The position numbers were made by a program, and so were the translations under genes. A DNA stretch of 64,000 nucleotides from PCRC01 sp017848435. GTDB lineage: Bacteria; Pseudomonadota; Gammaproteobacteria; Burkholderiales; Burkholderiaceae_C. The notes below the pieces were generated by a model, which searched no databases, was not told where the DNA came from, and worked only from the letters and a program-made list of their open reading frames with translations. Shown here in pieces: positions 48,211 through 56,562 of the stretch. The stretch is from assembly GCA_965284315.1 (NCBI GenBank), contig OZ260072.1:2294001-2358000 (forward strand). Direction: 5' to 3'. Positions within the stretch are counted from its first letter, which is position 1, and each line of letters begins with the position of its first letter.

Positions 48211-49368
48211 TCAGGTGCTGGTGGGGTGCATCGCTGTGCGGTACCACTCGTGGAAGTGCTGCATGCCGTCTTCCATCGGGCTCTGGTAGGGGCCGAACTC
48301 GTTGTCGCCGCGGGCCAGCAGCGCCTTGCGCCCGGCGTCCATGCGCAGCGCGATCTCGTCGTCTTCTTCGCAGGTTTCCATGTAGGCGGCCTGCTGGGCC
48401 TCGACGAACTCGCGCTCGAAGGCGGCAATGTCTTCCGGGTAGTAGAACTCCACCATGTTCATGGTCTTCTGCGGGCCCATGGGGAACAGCGTGGACACGG
48501 TCAGCACATGCGGGTACCACTCCACCATGATGTGGGGGTAATAAGTGAGCCAGATGGCGCCGTACTTGGGCGGCTGGTTGTTGCGGTAGGCCAGCAGCGC
48601 GGCCTGCCAGCGCTCGTACACCGGTGAGCCGCCGGAGGCGTCGGCCTTGCCCAGGCGGTTGGCCACGCCCACGGTTTGCACCGAGTAGTGCGGCTTGAAC
48701 TCCCAGCGCAGGTCGTCGCAGGTGACGAAACCGCCCAGGCCGGGGTGGAAGGGGCCGACGTGGTAGTCCTCCAGGTAGACCTCGACAAAGGTCTTCCAGT
48801 TGTAGTGGCACTCGTGCATCACCACGCGGTCGAGCACGTGGCCAGAAAAATCGAGGTCGGCACGCGGGCCCATGCGGGCGAGGTCGGCGGCCACGTCGCG
48901 GCCATTGCGTTCAAACAGCAGGCCGTTCCATTCCTGCAACGGGTAGTTGTTGAGGTTCAGGCAGGGGTCGGTTTCGAAATGCGGCGCACCGATCAGCTTG
49001 CCCGCCGGCGACGGGTTGCCGCCGCTGTAGGTCCAGCGGTGCAATGGGCAGACGATGTTGCCCCCCGCGCTGCCGGCCTGGGTGGTGTTGAGCGAACCCC
49101 GGCCCTTGAGCATGATGGCCTGGCGGTGGCGGCAGACGTTGGACACCAGCTCAATGCCCTGAGGGGTGTGCACCAGGGCACGGCCTTCGCCCTCCTGCGG
49201 CAGCGCGTGGTAGTCCCCAACCTGCGGCACCGAGAGGCGGTGGCCCACGTAGCGCGGGCCCGGCTGGAACAGGGTGGCGAGTTCGCGCTGGTAGAGCGCG
49301 TCGTCAAAATAGCTGGAAACTGGAAGCTGACTTGCGGCCTGCTGCAGTTGAAGACTTAAATCAGACAT
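48211..49368 (-). CDS. Aromatic-ring-hydroxylating-type Rieske oxygenase, alpha subunit
   Basis: A 385-residue Rieske non-heme iron oxygenase. The [2Fe-2S] ligands are in VCRHRQAIMLK and, 21 residues later, IVCPLHRWTYS. The mononuclear iron site is FVEVYLEDYHVGPFHPGLG. No ferredoxin or reductase gene is adjacent, so its electron source is elsewhere. The substrate cannot be told; relatives include choline/carnitine-type and aromatic oxygenases. It is divergent from xseB, 158 bp away. Confidence 0.9.
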   Translation of the reverse strand: MSDLSLQLQQAASQLPVSSYFDDALYQRELATLFQPGPRYVGHRLSVPQVGDYHALPQEGEGRALVHTPQGIELVSNVCRHRQAIMLKGRGSLNTTQAGSAGGNIVCPLHRWTYSGGNPSPAGKLIGAPHFETDPCLNLNNYPLQEWNGLLFERNGRDVAADLARMGPRADLDFSGHVLDRVVMHECHYNWKTFVEVYLEDYHVGPFHPGLGGFVTCDDLRWEFKPHYSVQTVGVANRLGKADASGGSPVYERWQAALLAYRNNQPPKYGAIWLTYYPHIMVEWYPHVLTVSTLFPMGPQKTMNMVEFYYPEDIAAFEREFVEAQQAAYMETCEEDDEIALRMDAGRKALLARGDNEFGPYQSPMEDGMQHFHEWYRTAMHPTST

Positions 49369-49427
49369 CGAGTCCTGACCTAAAGACTCCCCACAGGGAG
49401 GGTAGGCGCCAGAGCGCGGGTAGCGTG

Positions 49428-49444
49428 CCGTTTAATGCAAACGG
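49428..49444. promoter_or_regulatory. Inverted repeat upstream of the Rieske gene
   Basis: CCGTTT-AATGC-AAACGG, 60 bp upstream of the Rieske oxygenase start. It looks like a small operator. The regulator is unknown. Confidence 0.35.
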
Positions 49445-49526
49445 TTCGCGATTGTACCCGGCGGGGCTGTTGCACGGGTTACCGAGGCGCACCGCCTAGA
49501 ATTCGCGTTTTGCACGCAAGATACCC

Positions 49527-49757
49527 ATGGCCAAAGCAACCCCGCCACCGGCAACGCCCACCAGCTACGAAGCCGCCCTTGAAGAGCTGGAGCAGCTGAT
49601 CGCCCGCATCGAGTCCGGCCAGCTGCCTCTGGAGCAGTTGCTGTCGGGCTACCAGCGTGGCGCCGAGCTGCTGGCGTTCTGCCGCGGCAAGCTGGACGCG
49701 GTGGAGCAGCAGATCAAGCTGCTGGACGACGGCATGGTCAAGGCGTGGACGGCGTGA
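49527..49757 (+). CDS. xseB: Exodeoxyribonuclease VII small subunit
   Basis: XseB is the small subunit of the single-strand-specific ExoVII. The 76 residues form the usual coiled coil: SYEAALEELEQLIARIESGQLPLEQLL then CRGKLDAVEQQIKLL. It opens the xseB-ispA-dxs operon typical of proteobacteria. Its TGA overlaps the ispA GTG as GTGA. Confidence 0.95.
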   Translation: MAKATPPPATPTSYEAALEELEQLIARIESGQLPLEQLLSGYQRGAELLAFCRGKLDAVEQQIKLLDDGMVKAWTA

Positions 49758-50680
49758 GCGCAGGCACGTTCGACCTGGCCGCCTGGAGCACCGAGCGGCT
49801 GGACCGTGTCGAGCAGGCGCTGTCCCGCTGGGTGCCCGCCAGTGCACCCGCCGGGCTGGGTGAGGCCATGCGCTACGCGGTGCTGGACGGTGGCAAGCGC
49901 CTGCGCCCGCTGCTGGTGATGGCCGCGGCCGAGGCGGTGGCCCGTGAGGCTGACGGGATGGCCCTGCGTGCCCAGACCAACGGGGCGGCGCTGCGTGCCG
50001 CGTGTGCGGTCGAGCTGATCCACGCCTACTCCCTTGTGCACGACGACATGCCCAGCATGGACAACGACGTGCTGCGCCGGGGCAAACCCACGGTGCACGT
50101 GGTCTACGGCGAAGCCATGGCTTTGCTGGCTGGCGATGCGTTGCAGGCCCTGGCGTTCGAGCTGCTGACGCCCGACGACGGCGCCGTGCCCGCCGCCACG
50201 CAGGCCACGCTGTGCCGCCTGCTGGCCCGTGCCGCCGGTTTTGATGGCATGGCCGGTGGCCAGGCGATTGACCTCACCAGTGTGGGCCTGGCCCTCACCG
50301 AAGCCCAGCTCAGCACCATGCACCGGCTGAAGACCGGCGCACTGCTGCAGGGCAGCGTGATGATGGGGCTGGCCTGCGCAGAAGCCCCCCCGCTTGCGCG
50401 CGACGCGCTGGCGGCGTATGGTGCGGCGGTGGGGTTGGCGTTTCAGGTGGTCGATGACATCCTCGACGTGACGGCCGATTCCGTGACCCTCGGCAAAACC
50501 GCGGGCAAAGACGCCGCGCACGACAAACCCACCTACGTGTCGCTGCTGGGGCTGGCCGCATCGCAGGCGTATGCGCAGGCGCTGCTGGCGCAGGCGCTGG
50601 CAGCGTTGCAGGCGAGTGGCCTGCAAAACACCGACGCCCTGCGCGCTTTGGCCGACATGGTGGTCAACCGGTCTTGCTAG
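49754..50680 (+). CDS. ispA: Farnesyl diphosphate synthase
   Basis: IspA makes farnesyl diphosphate from DMAPP/IPP. The 308 residues contain the first aspartate-rich motif LVHDDMPSMDND, the second VVDDILDVTAD, and GGKRLRPLLVM. I prefer GTG 49754 (overlapping the xseB stop) over GTG 49745. The C-terminus is in order. dxs follows after a repeat-filled 82-bp gap. Confidence 0.95.
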   Translation: MSAGTFDLAAWSTERLDRVEQALSRWVPASAPAGLGEAMRYAVLDGGKRLRPLLVMAAAEAVAREADGMALRAQTNGAALRAACAVELIHAYSLVHDDMPSMDNDVLRRGKPTVHVVYGEAMALLAGDALQALAFELLTPDDGAVPAATQATLCRLLARAAGFDGMAGGQAIDLTSVGLALTEAQLSTMHRLKTGALLQGSVMMGLACAEAPPLARDALAAYGAAVGLAFQVVDDILDVTADSVTLGKTAGKDAAHDKPTYVSLLGLAASQAYAQALLAQALAALQASGLQNTDALRALADMVVNRSC

Positions 50681-50690
50681 TTGACGCTGT

Positions 50691-50753
50691 TTTTAAGGTC
50701 GTACCACGCTCAAGCCAGTGCATTTCCTGGCAGTTAAGCTATAAAAAGAGTAG
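50691..50753 (+). repeat. Dispersed ~66-bp AGCTAT repeat, copy 6
   Basis: TTTTAAGG, CTCAAGCC, AGTG, TAAGCTATAAAAAGAGTAG: same order of blocks as copy 2 but with a 2-bp deletion and a small insertion. It lies between ispA and dxs and ends 9 bp before the dxs ATG. Confidence 0.65.
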
Positions 50754-50762
50754 TAGTTACCG

Positions 50763-52664
50763 ATGCCATACCCCCTGCTAGAAACCATCCACAGCCCGGC
50801 CGAGTTGCGCCGCCTGCCGCGTGCCCAGCTCAAGCCATTGGCCGACGAGGTCCGCCAGTGTGTGCTCGACAACGTGTCCAAAACCGGTGGTCACCTCAGT
50901 TCCAACCTCGGCACGGTGGAGCTCACGGTGGCCCTGCACGCGGTGTTCAACACGCCCTACGACCGGCTGGTCTGGGACGTGGGCCACCAGACCTACCCGC
51001 ACAAGATCCTCACCGGCCGGCGCGAACGCATGGGCTCGCTGCGCCAGTTGGGCGGGCTGTCCGGCTTCCCGCAGCGTGCCGAGAGCGAGTACGACACCTT
51101 TGGCACCGCGCATTCCAGCACCTCCATCTCGGCCGCGCTGGGCATGGCGCTGGCAGCCCACCAGAAGGGCGAGAACCGCCACGCGGTGGCCATCATTGGC
51201 GACGGCGCCATGAGCGCGGGCATGGCCTTTGAGGCGCTGAACAACGCCGGGGTGTCGCCCGGCAAGCTGCTGGTGGTGCTGAACGACAACGACATGTCCA
51301 TCAGCCCACCGGTGGGCGCGCTGAACCGCTACCTGGCGCAGCTGATGAGCGGGCAGTTCTACGCCGCTGCCAAGAATGTGGGCAAGACCGTGCTGAAGCC
51401 GCTGCCGCCGCTGTTCGAGCTGGCCAAGCGCTTTGAAGAACATGCCAAAGGCATGGTGGTGCCAGCCACGCTGTTTGAGAAATTCGGCTTCAACTACATC
51501 GGCCCGATTGACGGGCACGACCTTGATTCGCTGATCCCGACGCTGGAGAACATCAAGCACCTGATGGCCACCAGCACCAGCCCGCAGTTCCTGCACGTGG
51601 TGACCAAAAAAGGCCAGGGCTACAAGCTCGCCGAAGCCGATCCGGTGGCTTACCATGGCCCAGGCAAGTTCGACCCCGCCGTCGGCCTGACCAAGCCCGC
51701 CACCGCGCCCAAGACCACCTTCACCCAGGTGTTTGGCCAGTGGCTCTGCGACATGGCCGAAAAAGACCCGCGGCTGGTGGGCATCACGCCCGCCATGCGC
51801 GAGGGTTCGGGCATGGTGGCGTTCCACCAGCGCTTCCCTGACCGCTACTACGACGTCGGCATCGCCGAGCAGCATTCCGTCACCTTCGCCGCCGGCCTGG
51901 CCTGCGAGGGGTTGAAGCCGGTGGTGGCGATCTACTCCACCTTTTTGCAGCGCGCCTACGACCAGCTGATCCACGACGTCGCCATCCAGAACCTGCCGGT
52001 GGTGTTTGCGCTGGACCGCGCCGGCCTGGTCGGGGCCGACGGCGCGACCCACGCCGGTGCCTACGACATTCCCTTCCTGCGCTGCATTCCCAATGTCAGC
52101 CTGGCCTGTCCGGCCGATGAAAACGAATGCCGGCAGCTGCTCACCACCGCGTTCGAGCAGAACTACCCGGTGGCCGTGCGCTACCCGCGCGGCGCGGGTG
52201 CCGGCGTGCCGCTGGACGCTGGCCTGAACGCCTTGCCGTTTGGCAAGGGCGAGGTGCGTCGCACCGGCCAGAAGATCGCCATCCTCGCCTTTGGCACGCT
52301 GCTGTACCCGGCGCTGCAGGTGGCCGAGCAGCTCAACGCCACCGTGGTCAACATGCGCTGGGCCAAGCCGCTGGACGTGGACCTGCTGTTGGAGGTGGCG
52401 GCCAGCCACGATGCGCTGGTGACGGTGGAAGAGGGTGCCTTGATGGGCGGTGCCGGCAGCGCGGTGGGTGAGGCGCTGAGCGCGGCAGGCGTCCTCAAGC
52501 CGCTGCTGCAATTGGGCTTGCCCGACAAGTTCATTGAGCATGGCGACCCCGGCACATTGCTGGCCTTGCAAGGGCTGGATGCCGACGGCATTGCCCGGTC
52601 GATCCAGCAACGTTTTGCGGCGCTGTTGCCAGCGGCCTACCGCACCTTGAAAGTGGTGGCCTGA
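50763..52664 (+). CDS. dxs: 1-deoxy-D-xylulose-5-phosphate synthase
   Basis: Dxs condenses pyruvate and glyceraldehyde 3-phosphate with ThDP, the first step of the MEP isoprenoid pathway. The 633 residues contain SSNLGTVELTVALH, the ThDP motif IIGDGAMSAGMAFEALNNAG, and the transketolase-like YYDVGIAEQHSVTFAAGLA. It follows ispA, so precursor and farnesyl production are linked. A repeat occupies the region where its ribosome site should be. Confidence 0.97.
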   Translation: MPYPLLETIHSPAELRRLPRAQLKPLADEVRQCVLDNVSKTGGHLSSNLGTVELTVALHAVFNTPYDRLVWDVGHQTYPHKILTGRRERMGSLRQLGGLSGFPQRAESEYDTFGTAHSSTSISAALGMALAAHQKGENRHAVAIIGDGAMSAGMAFEALNNAGVSPGKLLVVLNDNDMSISPPVGALNRYLAQLMSGQFYAAAKNVGKTVLKPLPPLFELAKRFEEHAKGMVVPATLFEKFGFNYIGPIDGHDLDSLIPTLENIKHLMATSTSPQFLHVVTKKGQGYKLAEADPVAYHGPGKFDPAVGLTKPATAPKTTFTQVFGQWLCDMAEKDPRLVGITPAMREGSGMVAFHQRFPDRYYDVGIAEQHSVTFAAGLACEGLKPVVAIYSTFLQRAYDQLIHDVAIQNLPVVFALDRAGLVGADGATHAGAYDIPFLRCIPNVSLACPADENECRQLLTTAFEQNYPVAVRYPRGAGAGVPLDAGLNALPFGKGEVRRTGQKIAILAFGTLLYPALQVAEQLNATVVNMRWAKPLDVDLLLEVAASHDALVTVEEGALMGGAGSAVGEALSAAGVLKPLLQLGLPDKFIEHGDPGTLLALQGLDADGIARSIQQRFAALLPAAYRTLKVVA

Positions 52665-52806
52665 CAGCGCTGTCACCTGCGTGATTCGCGAGGGAAAACC
52701 CGCTCGGAAGTCGTTGCGGGGGCTTCCTACAATGTTTGTTGTTTCAACCAGTGCCCGGCCAGTCAGAAGCCAGCCGGGACATTTCTCAAAACCAGGAGCC
52801 AACCCC

Positions 52807-53889
52807 ATGGACCGTCGTTCCCTTATCAAACAAGCTGGCATTGCCGGCGTACTGGCTACCGGCATTGCCCCGGCCGTGCACGCCCAGGCCGCCGTGCGCT
52901 GGCGCCTTGCGTCCAGCTTCCCCAAGTCGCTGGACACCATCTACGGCGGCGCTGAGGTGTTTGCCAAGGCTGTTCGTGCCATGTCCGGCGGCAAGTTCGA
53001 GATATCGGTGCATGCTGGCGGCGAACTGATGCCCGCTTTCGGTGTGGTGGACGGCGTGCAGAACGCCACCGTCGAAATGGCACACACCGTGCCTTATTAC
53101 TTCTACGGCAAGAACCCGGCGTTCGCCATTGGCTCGGCCGTGCCCTTCGGCATGAACGCCCGCCAGATGAACGCCTGGATGCTGCATGGCAATGGCCGCA
53201 AGCTGATGAACGAGCTGTACGGCAAGTACAACATGTTCAGCCTGCCCGGTGGCAACACCGGCACCCAGATGGGCGGCTGGTTCCGCAAGGAAATCAAGAC
53301 CCCGGCCGACCTCAAGGGCCTGAAGATGCGCCTGGGTGGCGGTCTGGTGGGCGAGGTCATGACCAAGCTCGGCGCGGTGCCGCAAAGTCTGCCCGGTGGC
53401 GAGGTCTACCAGGCACTGGAAAAAGGCACGATTGACGCGGCAGAATGGGTGGGCCCTTATGACGACCAGAAGCTCGGCTTCAACAAGGTCGCCCCGTTCT
53501 ACTACTACCCTGGCTGGTGGGAAGGCGGCCCCGAGGTGGACTTTTTCATCAACCAGAAGGCGTTTGACGCGCTGTCGGCCGAAAACAAGGCCATTGTCGA
53601 AGCTGCCGCGTCGCACGCCCACGTGGACATGCTGGCCAAGTACGACGCGTTGAACCCCACCGCGTTGAAGCAACTGGTGGCCGCTGGCACCAAGGTGCTG
53701 CCGTTCTCGCCCGCCATTCTGGACGCCTCTTTCAAGGCCTCGATGGAGGTGTACGGTGAGCTGGCCGCGAAGAGCGAAGACTGGAAGAAGATCTACACCG
53801 ACTTCCGCAATTTCCAGCGCGACCAGGTGCTGTGGTTCCGTTTTGCCGAGGGCCGTTTCGATTCGTTCATGGCCCAGCAAAAGCTGTAA
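52807..53889 (+). CDS. TRAP transporter solute-binding protein (DctP/TakP-like)
   Basis: A 360-residue periplasmic receptor for a TRAP transporter. The signal is of Tat type (MDRRSLIKQAGIAGVLATG, cleaved after VHAQ). The segments WRLASSFPKSLDTIYGGAEV, LKMRLGGGLVGEVMTKLGAV and AAEWVGPYDDQKLGF with YYYYPGWWEGG resemble TakP, which binds 2-oxo-monocarboxylates with a cation. AGGAG precedes the ATG at 52807. The membrane subunits are convergent on the other strand. Confidence 0.9.
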   Translation: MDRRSLIKQAGIAGVLATGIAPAVHAQAAVRWRLASSFPKSLDTIYGGAEVFAKAVRAMSGGKFEISVHAGGELMPAFGVVDGVQNATVEMAHTVPYYFYGKNPAFAIGSAVPFGMNARQMNAWMLHGNGRKLMNELYGKYNMFSLPGGNTGTQMGGWFRKEIKTPADLKGLKMRLGGGLVGEVMTKLGAVPQSLPGGEVYQALEKGTIDAAEWVGPYDDQKLGFNKVAPFYYYPGWWEGGPEVDFFINQKAFDALSAENKAIVEAAASHAHVDMLAKYDALNPTALKQLVAAGTKVLPFSPAILDASFKASMEVYGELAAKSEDWKKIYTDFRNFQRDQVLWFRFAEGRFDSFMAQQKL

Positions 53890-53910
53890 GCTCCTGCCGG
53901 CCTCGGCCAC

Positions 53911-53938
53911 AAAAAAGCCCCGCACTGCGGGGCTTTTT
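53911..53938. terminator. Bidirectional terminator, dctP / dctM
   Basis: AAAAAAGCCCCGCA-CT-GCGGGGCTTTTT: near-perfect symmetric hairpin with A- and T-runs, which can end both convergent units. Confidence 0.88.
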
Positions 53939-53957
53939 CATGCGCGGGTGAAGCCGC

Positions 53958-55736
53958 TCACTTGCGTTCTTTGCTGAGCGAGTCCTGCAAGGCTTTGAGC
54001 GGATCGTCCTCGGTGGCGGCCGGTGCAGTTGCCGGGCTGGAAGTTGGGCCCGGGATCTCGGGTGCGGGCGCTTCCAGTACCGGTGTCTCGGGGAAGCCCG
54101 CCTCCATTTGAAGGCGCACCTTGTCGAGGTCGTAGACCTCTTTCTTGTCCAGTCCACTGGAGACGATGCCGGGGAAGGCGATGATGAGGCCGACCATGAC
54201 GATCTGGATCAGCACAAACGGCACGGCACCCCAGTAGATCTGCATCGTGGTCACCGGGGGGATGGTTTTTTTGGTGACTCGGTCGGTGTAGGCCTTGTCG
54301 GGCGCGACGCTGCGCAGGTAGAACAGCGCAAAGCCGAACGGTGGGTGCATGAACGAGGTTTGCATGTTCACTGCCAGCAGCACACCAAACCACACCAGGT
54401 CAATGCCCAGTTTCTCGGCCACCGGTGCCAGCAGCGGCACCACGATGAACGACAGTTCGAAAAAGTCGAGGAAAAACGCCAGGAAAAAGATCAGGATGTT
54501 GACCACGATCAAAAAGCCCAGTGGTCCGCCCGGCAGGCCGCTCAGCAGATGTTCGACCCAGCGAGGCCCGTCCACACCCTGGAACACCAGGCCGAAGATG
54601 GTCGCACCGATCAGGATGAACAACACAAAACACGACAGCTTGGTGGTGGTGTTGAGCGCCTGCTTCAGCAACGGCATGCTCATGCGGCCACGTGCTGCCG
54701 CCATCACCAGCGCGCCCAACGCGCCCATGGCACCGCCTTCGGTCGGGGTGGCAATGCCGAGGAAGATGGTGCCCAGCACCAGGAAGATCAGCAACAGGGG
54801 TGGGATCAGCACAAAGGTGACACGCTCGGCCATGCGCGACAGCAGGCCCAGCCGGGTGACCTTGTTGATCAGCGCGATCACGAACGCCAGCATCACACCG
54901 GCACACATCGCCACCACAATCGTTTCGTCCAGCGCCACCTGGGTGACAGGCTTGCCCTTCCACCACGACATCACATCGGCGTAGTGCTGGCCAAAAAACA
55001 GCGCGGCAGCGGTGCTGGCCACGGTGAGCGCCAACAGCGACACCAGGCCGCTCTTGCCGCTGTCCTCACGGATGGTGCGGGCTTCGGGTGGCAGCGCCGG
55101 GACCCATTGGGGGCGCACCACCGCCAGCACCATCACGTACGCCGCGTACATGCCCACCAGCATGAAACCTGGGACAAAGGCGCCTTTGTACAGCTCGCCC
55201 ACGCTGCGTCCCAGCTGGTCGGCCAGAATGATCAGAACCAGGGAAGGCGGGATGATCTGCGCCAGCGTGCCGGACGCCGCAATCACGCCGGTGGCGAGCC
55301 GCCTGTCATAACCATAGCGCAGCATGATGGGCAAGGAAATCAGGCCCATGGAGATGACCGATGCGGCCACCACGCCGGTGGTCGCCGCCAGCAGCGCGCC
55401 AACCAGGATCACCGCGAGCGCCAGGCCGCCGCGGATCGGTCCGAACAGCTGGCCAATCGTTTCCAGCAGGTCTTCGGCCATGCCGCTGCGTTCGAGGATC
55501 AGCCCCATCAGCGTGAAGAAGGGAATGGCCAGCAGCGTGTCGTTCTGCATGATGCCAAACAGCCGCAAGGGCAGCGCCTGGAGCAGCGCTTCCGGCAGCA
55601 GGCCCAGTTCGACACCGATCAGGCCAAAAAACAGGCCGCAGGCCCCGAGGCTGAACGCCACCGGGAAGCCGAACAGCAAAAACACGATCAGGCCCGCGAA
55701 CATGATCGGGGCGATATTGGCAGTGAAGAATTCCAT
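53958..55736 (-). CDS. TRAP transporter large permease (DctM)
   Basis: A 592-residue inner-membrane protein, longer than ordinary DctM (~430) because of an extra ~90-residue internal region and a Pro/Ala-rich tail (ETPVLEAPAPEIPG, then DDPLKALQDSLSKERK). It has about 12-14 helices. Family segments include FFTLMGLILERSGMAEDLLE and ASGTLAQIIPPSLVLIILAD. It is 21 bp after the DctQ gene. With the TakP-like binding protein it probably imports small oxo-acids, driven by a Na+ or H+ gradient. Confidence 0.9.
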   Translation of the reverse strand: MEFFTANIAPIMFAGLIVFLLFGFPVAFSLGACGLFFGLIGVELGLLPEALLQALPLRLFGIMQNDTLLAIPFFTLMGLILERSGMAEDLLETIGQLFGPIRGGLALAVILVGALLAATTGVVAASVISMGLISLPIMLRYGYDRRLATGVIAASGTLAQIIPPSLVLIILADQLGRSVGELYKGAFVPGFMLVGMYAAYVMVLAVVRPQWVPALPPEARTIREDSGKSGLVSLLALTVASTAAALFFGQHYADVMSWWKGKPVTQVALDETIVVAMCAGVMLAFVIALINKVTRLGLLSRMAERVTFVLIPPLLLIFLVLGTIFLGIATPTEGGAMGALGALVMAAARGRMSMPLLKQALNTTTKLSCFVLFILIGATIFGLVFQGVDGPRWVEHLLSGLPGGPLGFLIVVNILIFFLAFFLDFFELSFIVVPLLAPVAEKLGIDLVWFGVLLAVNMQTSFMHPPFGFALFYLRSVAPDKAYTDRVTKKTIPPVTTMQIYWGAVPFVLIQIVMVGLIIAFPGIVSSGLDKKEVYDLDKVRLQMEAGFPETPVLEAPAPEIPGPTSSPATAPAATEDDPLKALQDSLSKERK

Positions 55737-55757
55737 GGTGTGGGTACCCGGTGCGGC

Positions 55758-56360
55758 TCAGCTGGCGCTGGCTTGCTTGGCTTCTGCCAGGCGGCGGATG
55801 GCTTCGGCCAGCTCTTCCTCGGCCGTTTTTTCGGCTTTCTTTGCGGTGGGGTCGTCAATCAGCCCCTGCAGAAACGCCACCCGCTTGATCAGTTCCGACC
55901 AGCCCTGCAGCAGCAGCAGGCCAAAGCCGAGCGGAATCATGGCGTACACCGGCCAGCGTATCAGGCCCCCGGCGTTGGACGACATCTCGCCCGAGGTGAA
56001 GCCGCGCAGGAAGAACGGAATGCCGTACCAGAGGATGGTCAGGCACACCGGCGTGAGGAAGAGCCCAAAGCCGATCACGTCGATCCAGATTTGCCCGCGT
56101 TTGGAGAAGCGGCTGGACACCACGTCGATCTTGACGTGTTCACCTTGCAGCAGGGTGTAGCCGGCGGCCAGCAGGAAGGAGGCGGCAAACAAATACCACT
56201 GCACTTCCAGGTAGGCGTTGGAGCTGACGTTGAAGACCTTGCGAACGACGGCGTTGATGCCACTGATGACGGTGGAGGCGAAGATCAGCCAGATGACGTA
56301 TTTGCCAACCAGGCCGTTCAGCCAGTCGATGCCACGGGACAGTTTCAGCAGGGCTTGCAT
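55758..56360 (-). CDS. TRAP transporter small permease (DctQ)
   Basis: A 200-residue protein with four membrane helices: WLNGLVGKYVIWLIFASTVIS, the EVQWYLFAASFLLAAGYTLLQGEHVKIDVV signature, and a C-terminal charged coiled tail (KKAEKTAEEELAEAIRRLAEA). ATG 56360 (MQALLKLSRGIDW) is preferred to a start 120 bp upstream. Confidence 0.88.
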   Translation of the reverse strand: MQALLKLSRGIDWLNGLVGKYVIWLIFASTVISGINAVVRKVFNVSSNAYLEVQWYLFAASFLLAAGYTLLQGEHVKIDVVSSRFSKRGQIWIDVIGFGLFLTPVCLTILWYGIPFFLRGFTSGEMSSNAGGLIRWPVYAMIPLGFGLLLLQGWSELIKRVAFLQGLIDDPTAKKAEKTAEEELAEAIRRLAEAKQASAS

Positions 56361-56562
56361 GCATTCTCCGGGTAGGAAAAGGGGTTTGAAGGGCGTCGGT
56401 CTGTTGCCGCCCGGGGTGGTGGGCCAACAGCAAAAGCGGTGCGCGATTTTAAGGCCACTGTAGGGCCGCTTCTGTGCCATGGGCGACCGTGTTATCCCGT
56501 ACCCGTAGGGGGGCTGGGTGGTGGCAGGCTGAGTGGGGCGGTTCCTGCGTCAATAATGGGCC

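Noticed and set aside
50778..52940. A 720-codon antisense frame opposite dxs
   Set aside because: Dxs is complete with all motifs, and the antisense product has no recognisable domain.
54108..56375. A 755-codon open frame on the plus strand opposite dctM and dctQ
   Set aside because: Its composition (His, Gln, Asp, Arg) is that of a shadow frame; the TRAP genes on the other strand are certain.
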